Source: an uncultured Monoglobus sp. (GTDB lineage: Bacteria; Bacillota; Clostridia; Monoglobales; Monoglobaceae). From it: DNA of 40,473 nt. A model generated the notes under the pieces. The model saw only the letters and a program-made list of their open reading frames with translations, ran no database searches and was not told the DNA's origin. Made by a program: the position numbers and the translations under genes. The DNA is taken from the NCBI GenBank assembly GCA_947624775.1, contig CANQLT010000012.1, positions 1-40,473 of the forward strand. Direction: 5' to 3'. Positions 31,963 through 39,399 of this stretch are shown piece after piece (positions within the stretch are counted from its first letter, which is position 1; the number at the start of each line of letters is the position of its first letter).

Positions 31963-34107
31963 TCAATTGAAGAAGTAAGCCTCTGTGCCGAACGTGGTGG
32001 AGACTGTGTCGTCGCCGCCGAAAGAAATAACGTTGGCGTCGCCGAAGGCTTCCGGGTCATACTGATAATATCTGCCCTCGTCGTTATAGCATTTGAGGAC
32101 CGCGAAGGTCGCGCGGCGCGGGACCGGCTCGCAGGCGCTGTGGCTTTCGTTTACATATCCGTATCCGCCGAAAGCGTCATCGCCGTATCTGTAACGCTCT
32201 TCCGTCCCGGAAAAATTGATCGCTTTAAGCAGGATCTCGTATTCCTCACTATAGTCTATGACCCCGTCAGGGTCAAAGTTCCCATTGTCGTTTCCGCTTA
32301 TTAAACCGCGGTTCTTTGCCTCGTATATGACGCCGTTGGCCCAATGTCCCTCGGTGTCGGGGAATGCGGCGGGGGCGCCGTCGTCTATCTGCCAGCCGTC
32401 TATCCTTGAAAGCAGCGCCAAAAACTCGGCGCGGGTGGTGGGCTCGTCCGTCCTGAGTTCCTCGGGAGTTTTGCCCGTGACGTAGTTATTGTCAACGAAC
32501 CACTGCGCGAAATCGTCGAGCGTCGGCTCGCCGACGTACGGTGAAATGTCTATCGGACGCGGATCGTCAGCGAGCTTCGCGCTATAGTACCGCGGTTCGC
32601 TTCCGCCCGTAATAAGCCTCAGAACGCCGTCGGACTCAAGGCGTATATCGTCGAAGATCGGGGGCAGAAGCCAGTCGCCGCTCTCGTTCATCAGGCCGAC
32701 GCAATAATCCATATCGCTGCAGCTTACGCCGCCCACCGTGTAGTAAAGGGTTTCTCCGACCTTAATAATGTTCGGGTAAACATCGCCTTTAAAGCCGCCG
32801 ATCTCCTTCACGGAACCGTCGTCAAGCAGGAAGTATGTCTTGCAGTCCTTTTGGCCTATCGGGTACTCGGCGTAGTCAAACTGAGGCTCATACACGATAT
32901 TTCCCCGGCGGTCGGCAAAACCGATCTTGCCGTTTTGGGAAATTTTTATCAGGCTGTCGGCAGGGCCGAAACCGCCCTGCGCGTCATAACCGCTCAAAAC
33001 AAGGTTTCCGTCCGCGCCGAAATAATAAGCGCGTGCAATGCCGTTTTCATCGCGCTGCCGATCTATGACGCGGATAAGCGTGGGCAGGTCTTTTGAATAT
33101 CTCATCGGAAGCTCCGATCCGTAAAAATAGTACGTGTCATAGGCCTTCATTAAGATCGGGTCGATGTATTTATCACCGTCGCTCAGAACCGTGCGTCCGC
33201 TGTTATCGCAGATCTCGAATGACTGCTCGATCTCGCCGTTTTCTTTGACGGTATCGCTGCTGAACACAAACAAGCCGTCGGCGTAATCCGAAATATCGGA
33301 CGCCTCTTTTTCAAACAGCTTTTCGCCGCTTTCGGAATATATCTCGATATACCCGTCGTCGCGGGTCACGGAAAAGTATTTTCCATCAATAACCGAAGGC
33401 TCATACTCCGAGAGAGGCATTATCTCGCGGCCCGTTTTGTCAATCACCGTGTAGCCGTAGTCGCGGCCGACAACGATGTAATCTCCCGCCGCACAGCTCT
33501 GGGCGTAGTCGTATACGGGTTTTACTATCTCGGTACCGGAAAGGTCGGCGAATCCTATCTTGTCGTCGTCTGTCATAAAGCGGATCTTGTCGTAGTCGAT
33601 CACGACCTCCTTATAGTCGCAAGGCATGATCAGACTGCCGCTTAAAATATCCAAGCAGCCCCATTTGCCGCCATTCTTGACCGCGACGATCGGCTTGCTT
33701 GCGAGGGCTTCGACCTTCTCGGCGTCGTCCTCGCCCAAAATATACATGAATCTGTCAAACGACGTGGTTTCGCGGAAGCTGACCGAGTTGTATTTTCGGG
33801 TGAGCTCGATCTCGCTGGCCGAGAACGAGTTTACGCTTCGGCCCCCGAAGTAGTTTCTTCCGAAGTTTACGTCGTCCCATACAGGCTCGGCGACAACATC
33901 ACTTCCGTATTTGACGCCGTACTTGCCGTTTTCCGCCAAATACGGAGAGTAATCGATATATACGTTCTCGTCGCGCTGAACGATATCGGTCAGATTGGGC
34001 AGGTTCGATACGTCAAATGCGGTATCTTCGGCGTAAGCCGCGGGCATAGCCGTCAGCATCGCCGCCGCGGCCACCGCCGCGATCGTTTGTTTTAATTTGT
34101 TTTTCAT
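31963..34107 (-). CDS. Secreted WG-repeat protein with SLH-type C-terminal domain
   Basis: A 714-residue exported protein. Signal peptide MKNKLKQTIAAVAAAAMLTA with cleavage near AYA-ED. The middle is a series of WG (KWG/KIGF) repeats: NGKYGVKYGSDVVAEPVWDDV, NGGKWGCLDILSGSLIMPCDY, DKIGFADLSGTEIVKPVYDYA, NGKIGFADRRGNIVYEPQFDYA and VGLMNESGDWLLPPIFDDI (each about 20-25 residues). Near the C-terminus, TTRAEFLALLSRIDGW, FPDTEGHWANGVIYEAKNRG and GNDNGNFDPDGVI form an S-layer-homology-like region that may anchor it to the wall. ATG at 34107 has AAAGGA nine bases upstream; the ATG at 34116 is too close. It follows the small secreted protein by 16 bases. Confidence 0.88.
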   Translation of the reverse strand: MKNKLKQTIAAVAAAAMLTAMPAAYAEDTAFDVSNLPNLTDIVQRDENVYIDYSPYLAENGKYGVKYGSDVVAEPVWDDVNFGRNYFGGRSVNSFSASEIELTRKYNSVSFRETTSFDRFMYILGEDDAEKVEALASKPIVAVKNGGKWGCLDILSGSLIMPCDYKEVVIDYDKIRFMTDDDKIGFADLSGTEIVKPVYDYAQSCAAGDYIVVGRDYGYTVIDKTGREIMPLSEYEPSVIDGKYFSVTRDDGYIEIYSESGEKLFEKEASDISDYADGLFVFSSDTVKENGEIEQSFEICDNSGRTVLSDGDKYIDPILMKAYDTYYFYGSELPMRYSKDLPTLIRVIDRQRDENGIARAYYFGADGNLVLSGYDAQGGFGPADSLIKISQNGKIGFADRRGNIVYEPQFDYAEYPIGQKDCKTYFLLDDGSVKEIGGFKGDVYPNIIKVGETLYYTVGGVSCSDMDYCVGLMNESGDWLLPPIFDDIRLESDGVLRLITGGSEPRYYSAKLADDPRPIDISPYVGEPTLDDFAQWFVDNNYVTGKTPEELRTDEPTTRAEFLALLSRIDGWQIDDGAPAAFPDTEGHWANGVIYEAKNRGLISGNDNGNFDPDGVIDYSEEYEILLKAINFSGTEERYRYGDDAFGGYGYVNESHSACEPVPRRATFAVLKCYNDEGRYYQYDPEAFGDANVISFGGDDTVSTTFGTEAYFFN

Positions 34108-34125
34108 AATAATCATCCTTTCGTT
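34028..34125 (-). repeat. Copy 1 of a 98-base duplicated gene start
   Basis: Matches 34461-34558 at 95 of 98 positions with no gap. It covers the ribosome site, start codon and whole signal peptide of the WG-repeat gene. Confidence 0.95.
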
Positions 34126-34540
34126 AGTAACAAAGCGCCTTGCCGTTTGATGTTGAGGTTAGGGTAATCAGATAGCTCTCGCCGGGGGACAGGCCGTGGA
34201 TCGAGTATTCGGTGAACGTCCTGGGTTTGGCGTATATCGTCCCGATATTCTCGCGCGTGGACGCGGGGCATATCCCGATCTTTATCATGTCGGATGTGTC
34301 GGACGTGAAATACAGCGAAATTCTGCCGTTTTCGTCAGCCGTTTTGCCCAGCGAGGTCTCGCCGTTTGTCAAAGCGGCGGTTTGCGCCTCGGGGTGCGCG
34401 TTTGTCATATAAGTCCAGTTTGTGCCGGGTTTCAGGCGGTTCGCCGAAATTCCGGCGCCGTCGGCGTAAGCCGCGGGCATTGCCGCCAGCATCGCCGCCG
34501 CGGCCATCGCCGCGATCGTTTGTTTTAATTTGTTTTTCAT
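34124..34540 (-). CDS. Small secreted protein with the BlaR1-like receptor's ectodomain
   Basis: A 138-residue exported protein: signal peptide MKNKLKQTIAAMAAAAMLAA (cleavage near AYA-DG), then one domain of about 110 residues. That domain aligns along its length with the last 106 residues of the BlaR1-like protein encoded upstream: shared NRL-x-PGT, GET, SDM, KPRTF-xx-Y, GLS and the terminal KAL-x-Y. No known family is recognised. The ATG at 34540 has AAAGGA nine bases before it. The gene is co-directional with blaR1, about 360 bases away, and 16 bases before the WG-repeat gene. A secreted free copy of a receptor ectodomain suggests a ligand-binding or competing role; inference only. Confidence 0.8.
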   Translation of the reverse strand: MKNKLKQTIAAMAAAAMLAAMPAAYADGAGISANRLKPGTNWTYMTNAHPEAQTAALTNGETSLGKTADENGRISLYFTSDTSDMIKIGICPASTRENIGTIYAKPRTFTEYSIHGLSPGESYLITLTSTSNGKALCY

Positions 34541-34558
34541 AATAATCATCCTTTCGTT
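34461..34558 (-). repeat. Copy 2 of the 98-base duplicated gene start
   Basis: Start region and signal peptide of the small secreted protein; three mismatches to 34028-34125. Confidence 0.95.
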
Positions 34559-34597
34559 TTGTGATTTGGGTTTGCAAAAAATGTTGCCTCATGTCAG

Positions 34598-34815
34598 CCT
34601 CGCCCTCCGAGGAGGGAGAGGTGGCTGTGGCCGGAGCCGCGCAGCGGGTTCGAGGCACTATCGTATTCCGCGCGCACAAATAAACGATGCCACAAATCAT
34701 TAACGTGAGCGGACATGAGCCGCAGGCGACGGAGAGGGAGGCAAACCAATACTTTGAAATTACTCCCTCTCAGTCTGCTTCGCAGACAGCTCTCCCCCTT
34801 AAAAGGAGGCGAGCC
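34598..34815. repeat. Intergenic GC-rich palindromic repeat cluster
   Basis: The 358-base gap 34541-34898 has no gene. It holds small hairpins: CCCTCC-ga-GGAGGG (34603-34616), GTCTGC-ttc-GCAGAC (34773-34787), and a wider inverted pair AGAGGGAG (about 34733-34740) with CTCCCTCT (34762-34769). The style is that of dispersed intergenic repeats in gut Clostridia; whether it recurs elsewhere cannot be seen here. Confidence 0.5.
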
Positions 34816-34898
34816 AAACTTGGAGCGTGGGGATATGCGAAGGTTTTACGCCGAATTATTCCCGCGTATTCGCTATTCGCTAATTCCTAATCCCTACG

Positions 34899-36560
34899 TT
34901 AGTAGATCAGCGCCTTGGTCGGGGCGGCGGCGGTGATCTCGAGGCGGCAGATGTCGCTCAGCCCCGACACCGTGTAGGAGGCGAATGTCCTGGGTTTTAG
35001 AAACAGCCTTCCGAGCGCGGTCCCGCCCTCGCTCACTTCAACGGTCACCATATCGGAGCTTTCGGAGCTCAGATAAACGCTGACCTCGCCGCTTGTCGGC
35101 TCCTTTTCGGCGGCCCGCGTTTCACCCGAGTTGACAAAAATCTCATCGGGCGTCTTTCCGTCCGCTTCCGCCTCGGCTCTGACGTCGTCGTAATCCGTGC
35201 CGGGCATCAGTCGGTTCGACTTGACCGAAACATTCGCGCCGTCGCCTCTTGAATACAGAACCGTTTCCGTTTCACTCCCGTTGTTTGTCGCCGAATCGGG
35301 CTGCGGCGCGCTGTTTCCGTCGTTTGAGGAATATATCCCCGCGTCTCTGATTATGACCGTTGACGGGGTTTGCGCGGATATATTCGAATCACTATCAGGC
35401 ACGGTTTTGCCGCGGTCATCGAAAGCGGCGGCGTCAGTCCGCGAAACTTCGGCCGCGGTGTTTCCCTCTGATTTAGCGGAGTTTTCAAGGCCGATATCTT
35501 CCGTGGGACGCGCGTCCGCAATGTCGGCGGAGCCGTTCGCTTTTTTGGAGCTCGGGCTGAATCGGTGCTCAGACACTATCGATTGATACAGCTCGCTGCT
35601 CTCGGGTCGGATCGGCTCGGGAAGCTTGGCGTTTGTCAGGCAGGTGCAGCCGATAAGGATAACAGCCGCCGAGCAAAGAACTCTGCATATCACCGCGGGC
35701 TTTTTGAACGCGGCCACGCTTTTGATCCTGCTCTTTATGCCGCGCTTTTCGCCCGACATACCAACCGCCGCGGAAGCGAATGTCGAAAATTTCGCGGCTG
35801 TGTTTATGATCGTCATTCCGTATCCTATTCGCTCGTCGTTTTTCATATAGCCCATCGCTTTGGCGTCGGCCGCCATTTCCATTTCCTGCCGAGCCTTATG
35901 CTCAAACAGATACACGAGCGGATCGAACCAGTACACAGCCCGCACGATCGAAAGCAGATATCCCGACAAAATGTCTCGCCGCTTCACATGACAGCACTCG
36001 TGGAGAATTATATGGCGCAGCTCCTCGAGCGGCATCTCGGCGGCGTCTTTGCCGAGCAGCAGTTTCGGCCGAAAATAGCCGAATACCGCGGGAGTCTCGA
36101 TCTCGCTCTGCATGATCGGAACGATCTTTTTCTTTATCCTCAGCCTTTTCGCGCAGGCGCTCAGCTCGGCTTCAAAAATCGGGTCGTCGTATTTTTTAAG
36201 CCGTGATATCCCGCGGCGCATCACGGACCGCGCTATGATCCCGCGGAGGATCAGCAGAGCCGCGACCGTCAGCCATATTATTCCGAGTATTAAAAGCATG
36301 TCGGTTCCGCCCGAAAGCGGTATTGACTTGACTGCCGAAACGCTCTCGGCCCGACGCGGCAGCAGGTTGAACAAGCTGAACCTTGTTTCGGGCGCAAGCG
36401 GAACCAAGAATCTGACCGCGGCGATGAGCCACAGGGCGAATCGGAAACCCGCCGGGACCTGCTTTTTGAGCAGCAGATTCAAGAGATACACGATCACGCC
36501 GAGTATGGTGCCGTAGAGCGCGGCGGTCAGGCAGAAGCTGAACAACAGTTTTACAGCCAT
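34899..36560 (-). CDS. BlaR1/MecR1-like M56 metallopeptidase receptor with a non-PBP ectodomain
   Basis: Membrane sensor-protease of 553 residues. Three hydrophobic segments (about 5-31, 41-57, 86-110) precede a cytoplasmic zinc protease loop with H187-E-C-C-H191 and the downstream EMEMAADAKAMGY supplying the third ligand. A further membrane segment lies at about 285-305 (VICRVLCSAAVILIGCTCL). In classical BlaR1 a penicillin-binding domain follows; here there is instead a Ser/Asp/Glu-rich linker (about 310-447) and a roughly 106-residue C-terminal domain shared with the small secreted protein downstream. No SxxK/SxN/KTG penicillin-binding set is seen. It follows blaI by 12 bases with a strong AAGGAGG site. 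By family, signal binding outside would trigger cleavage of the BlaI-type repressor. Confidence 0.9.
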   Translation of the reverse strand: MAVKLLFSFCLTAALYGTILGVIVYLLNLLLKKQVPAGFRFALWLIAAVRFLVPLAPETRFSLFNLLPRRAESVSAVKSIPLSGGTDMLLILGIIWLTVAALLILRGIIARSVMRRGISRLKKYDDPIFEAELSACAKRLRIKKKIVPIMQSEIETPAVFGYFRPKLLLGKDAAEMPLEELRHIILHECCHVKRRDILSGYLLSIVRAVYWFDPLVYLFEHKARQEMEMAADAKAMGYMKNDERIGYGMTIINTAAKFSTFASAAVGMSGEKRGIKSRIKSVAAFKKPAVICRVLCSAAVILIGCTCLTNAKLPEPIRPESSELYQSIVSEHRFSPSSKKANGSADIADARPTEDIGLENSAKSEGNTAAEVSRTDAAAFDDRGKTVPDSDSNISAQTPSTVIIRDAGIYSSNDGNSAPQPDSATNNGSETETVLYSRGDGANVSVKSNRLMPGTDYDDVRAEAEADGKTPDEIFVNSGETRAAEKEPTSGEVSVYLSSESSDMVTVEVSEGGTALGRLFLKPRTFASYTVSGLSDICRLEITAAAPTKALIY

Positions 36561-36572
36561 AGTTCCTCCTTT

Positions 36573-36959
36573 TTAGCCGTCGTTTGATTTGAGCATGTTT
36601 TTAAGCTCCTCGATGTCGTCTTTGGTAAGGTCGTTCTTTTGGATAAATCCGGCCATCATCCTGTTGACCGAACCGCCAAACATTCGCTTTACGAAAGACT
36701 CCGCCTCGTGATACTTGTACTCATCCTCTCCGACGGCCGCGGTGTAGATATTGGAATGAAGATTGATCTTCTCGGCCGTGATCGCGCCCTTGGCGTTCAG
36801 ACGCTTGATCAAGGTGTGAATGGTTTTGGGCTTCCACTCGCTGACCTTCGACACCTCGGCAACGATCTCGGCGCTCGTCATTGAGCCGTTTCTCCACAGC
36901 ACATTCATGACCTCGAGCTCAGAGGCCGAAATCTGCGGAATTTTTTCGGGGGTTTTCAT
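36573..36959 (-). CDS. BlaI/MecI family transcriptional repressor
   Basis: A 128-residue winged-helix repressor: PQISASELEVMNVLWRNGSMTSAEIV (ISASELEVMNVLW is the family N-terminal motif), then SEWKPKTIHTLIKRLNAKGAI (recognition helix region) and a dimerisation tail with FIQKNDLTKDDIEELKNML. The ATG at 36959 is nine bases after AGGAGG; the longer frame runs through the operator and promoter and is rejected. It is paired with the M56 receptor and probably represses its own operon through the palindrome upstream. Confidence 0.93.
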   Translation of the reverse strand: MKTPEKIPQISASELEVMNVLWRNGSMTSAEIVAEVSKVSEWKPKTIHTLIKRLNAKGAITAEKINLHSNIYTAAVGEDEYKYHEAESFVKRMFGGSVNRMMAGFIQKNDLTKDDIEELKNMLKSNDG

Positions 36960-36979
36960 AATTTTCATCCTCCTGTTCA

Positions 36980-37007
36980 AATTCAGACTACTTAAGTACT
37001 CTGAATT
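36980..37007. promoter_or_regulatory. Operator palindrome of the BlaI-type repressor
   Basis: A 28-base near-perfect palindrome: AATTCAGA, C, TACTTAAGTA, C, TCTGAATT (one central-flank C-C mismatch pair only). It begins two bases past the -10 box and covers the transcription start, the position expected for autorepression. The core resembles the TACA-TGTA style of BlaI/MecI operators. Confidence 0.82.
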
Positions 37008-37008
37008 T

Positions 37009-37037
37009 ATCTTACACCTGTACGAGGGATTTGTCAA
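37009..37037 (-). promoter_or_regulatory. Sigma-A promoter of the blaI-blaR1-like operon
   Basis: TTGACA (complement of 37032-37037), 17-base spacer, TAAGAT (complement of 37009-37014). Confidence 0.8.
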
Positions 37038-37133
37038 GAGTTTTTTTGAAATTTTTGAAAATTTTTTAGATATGCTTTTTGGGCCGAGGAGTGTCTCGGT
37101 GAAATACCTATTTCGGCCTTTTTCGAAACCGCA

Positions 37134-37165
37134 TAAAAAAATAGAGCGGTGATCTTCCGCTCTAT
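37134..37165 (-). terminator. Terminator overlapping the stop of the 136-residue membrane gene
   Basis: ATAGAGCGG-aagatca-CCGCTCTAT on the minus strand (37141-37165) followed by TTTTTTT. The TAG stop codon lies inside the first arm. Confidence 0.9.
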
Positions 37166-37572
37166 GCTATTACGTTTATTAATGTCAGGATAAAGACTAT
37201 CGCAAGAGCCGCCGCGTAGAGCTTGGCTTCTTTGCGGATCGTTTTCAGATTCGGGTCGCCCAGATAATCGGTATTGAACATACTCTGAAGGCCGATGTAT
37301 ACGGGACGCTTAGGCTGCTTGGTACCGGTTATCAGCACGTTGTAGAATCGGTCATAAAGGTCGGGGTGATGCTCTTTTATATACGCGTCGCTCTTTTTAG
37401 CAATTTTCATGTACGCGATAACCATTACAATAAGCGACAGGAAGAAATATATCCCCCTGAACCAGCCCGCCAGATACTGCGCCTCAAGATTTCCTTTAAA
37501 CGTTGAATACACAACATATATCACGCCGCAAATTATCAGATAAATATATAAGTTCGATTTGTATCTGTTCAT
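37162..37572 (-). CDS. Hypothetical membrane protein (136 residues)
   Basis: Not recognised. Three hydrophobic segments: LYIYLIICGVIYVVYS (about 8-23), FFLSLIVMVIAYM (about 43-55) and LYAAALAIVFILTLINVI (about 118-135). A polar central loop contains HHPDLYDRFYNVLITGTKQPKRP. ATG follows GGGAGCG. Own promoter and terminator, so a single-gene unit. Confidence 0.8.
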   Translation of the reverse strand: MNRYKSNLYIYLIICGVIYVVYSTFKGNLEAQYLAGWFRGIYFFLSLIVMVIAYMKIAKKSDAYIKEHHPDLYDRFYNVLITGTKQPKRPVYIGLQSMFNTDYLGDPNLKTIRKEAKLYAAALAIVFILTLINVIA

Positions 37573-37600
37573 GTTATCGCTCCCAAATTATATTTCTTTT

Positions 37601-37629
37601 ATTTTAGCACGAAAGTCGGCGCTTGTCAA
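37601..37629 (-). promoter_or_regulatory. Sigma-A promoter of the 136-residue membrane gene
   Basis: TTGACA (complement of 37624-37629), 17-base spacer, TAAAAT (complement of 37601-37606). Confidence 0.75.
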
Positions 37630-37719
37630 CAGTTTGTGACACTCAGAGGCACTCGTCCGAGATTACAATATAAGAGGATACCACAGAAAAAATAATCAAT
37701 TTCAGAAAGGAGACAAACC

Positions 37720-39387
37720 ATGGCATTATGGTATGACTCAAAAAAGCGCGAATACGCCTCGGACGGCAAAAACGGCTGGTTCAAAAAATACTGCGATACG
37801 CTCGTGGCTGACCTTAACGAATTATTTGAGGCGCACTTTAAGGGTCTTTCAAACCGCCACAACGCGCGCGACGTGGACTATGACGAAAATATGACCGTCA
37901 GAGACAAGCTGGACGATATCGACAGCGATATAAGCGAAGCGGTGGAAGACCTGCAAAACAAGATCACTGCTGAGGCCTCGGAGCGAAAAATCGAGGACGC
38001 AAAGCTCGGCGTCAGAATCGACGCGGAGGCTGTGGCGAGACAAAAGGGCGATAAGGACATGATGGATGCCCTTCGCAGTGAATCCGAAGATCTGAACAAC
38101 CGAATTGATGAGGAGGCGCTCGACAGAAGGAACGCTGACACAGCTCTCGGACAAAGAATAGACGCGGAGGTCGAGGAGCTTAAGGAAAAGCTTAGAGGAA
38201 CGATGCCGGATCCGATTTACGTCAATGAAACCGAGCTTGATGACACATTTGAGCCCGGCTTTTACAGAAGCCTCATTAATAAACTCAAACCCGACTTCGG
38301 AGATGTGGACACGAATTGGACAGTGGCCGTGAGCAACAGCTCATATACCAACGATATAGGGGACACTTACTACACAATCACACAGGCCGCGATAGGCGAC
38401 GATGGGACGATCAAGGCTTACAGGAACGCATGTGCGCAATGCGAGAACGCGTCACAGGTTTTGAATTTCCAAGACTTTGGCAAATGGACGCTCATTACAT
38501 TAGACATCGCCGATATAGAAGGACTTCATGAGAAATTGACAGAGATTGGCAACAAAGCCAATCGCAAGGGCAGCTGGACAAATCCGTTTGTTGTGAGTGA
38601 CCCGAAAACCGATCTATCAACTTTGACAACTCCCGGAATATACTATTTTGATTTTGACGATGTTGTTTTTGCGATAACGGAGCCTCACGATTTCGGCTGC
38701 TACACCAAAGGTTATATGCAGGTCGCCGGACTTTGGAATGATCAAAATTCCGAAAATGTTGTCGGCCAAATACTTTATGTTAGCGATGAAGGTCAATTTT
38801 TTTCATGCACAAGAGAGGTCGGCTCAAACGGCATCGCTCAAAACTGGAGAATATCGGCGTGGGTGACAGACATAAACAATCCCGATCTTGAGAGGCGTGT
38901 AAAGGCCCTCGAAAACGCTGAAGGTACATGGGCTAAACCGTATGTCGTTTCGCATTCGGAAACACGCTTGTCAACTTTGAAAAGCCCCGGCGTATATCAT
39001 TTTGAGTTTAGCGGTTCCGCTGAACTTAAAGGCCGCGGATTCTACCAAGGAGGCTATATGGAAGTAGCGCCTGTTTGGGGAGATAACGTCAAGCATTTGA
39101 TTTGGTTCCAAAAAATATATACCGGCTATGAAGGCGCGGTATATACATACACACGCACAATACAGGGAGAGGGTGTGGAAGATAACGATTTCGGCTGGAG
39201 ACTGGTTGAAACATCGTCAGCTAATGCGTATGCCGCAAGCAAAGAAGATCAATATTTGCCGTCTTTGGAAAAACGTGTTGCCGCCCTCGAAAACACAATT
39301 AAGTCTCTGACCGGAGGAAGCGATACCGGAATAACAACGGCAACTGACACTGAGGCCGATGCTGTGCTTGATAAATATTTTTCATAA
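37720..39387 (+). CDS. Coiled-coil protein with internal repeats, tail-fibre- or spore-surface-like
   Basis: A 555-residue protein with no signal peptide or membrane segment. N-terminal domain (1-55, MALWYDSKKREYASDGKNGW), then a long coiled coil (about 58-158) built from repeated units such as AEASERKIEDAKLGVRIDAE and DEEALDRRNADTALGQRIDAE. Next come two related modules starting at residues 284 (GSWTNPFVVSDPKTDLSTL) and 402 (GTWAKPYVVSHSETRLSTL), each with a following PG-[IV]-Y-[YH]-F motif and a GY-MxVA strand; a weaker third begins near 163 (PIYVNETELDDTFEPGFY). A second coiled coil closes the protein (LEKRVAALENTI). AAAGGAG precedes ATG. The collagen-like gene follows after 12 bases, so both probably assemble together. 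Phage tail fibre is the main alternative to a spore-surface protein. Confidence 0.75.
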   Translation: MALWYDSKKREYASDGKNGWFKKYCDTLVADLNELFEAHFKGLSNRHNARDVDYDENMTVRDKLDDIDSDISEAVEDLQNKITAEASERKIEDAKLGVRIDAEAVARQKGDKDMMDALRSESEDLNNRIDEEALDRRNADTALGQRIDAEVEELKEKLRGTMPDPIYVNETELDDTFEPGFYRSLINKLKPDFGDVDTNWTVAVSNSSYTNDIGDTYYTITQAAIGDDGTIKAYRNACAQCENASQVLNFQDFGKWTLITLDIADIEGLHEKLTEIGNKANRKGSWTNPFVVSDPKTDLSTLTTPGIYYFDFDDVVFAITEPHDFGCYTKGYMQVAGLWNDQNSENVVGQILYVSDEGQFFSCTREVGSNGIAQNWRISAWVTDINNPDLERRVKALENAEGTWAKPYVVSHSETRLSTLKSPGVYHFEFSGSAELKGRGFYQGGYMEVAPVWGDNVKHLIWFQKIYTGYEGAVYTYTRTIQGEGVEDNDFGWRLVETSSANAYAASKEDQYLPSLEKRVAALENTIKSLTGGSDTGITTATDTEADAVLDKYFS

Positions 39388-39399
39388 CGGAGGATCAAA

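Noticed and set aside
37640-37670. Sigma-A promoter for the coiled-coil gene (TACAAT at 37664)
   Set aside because: No acceptable -35 hexamer at 16-18 bases; left uncalled, and a sporulation sigma site was not convincing either.
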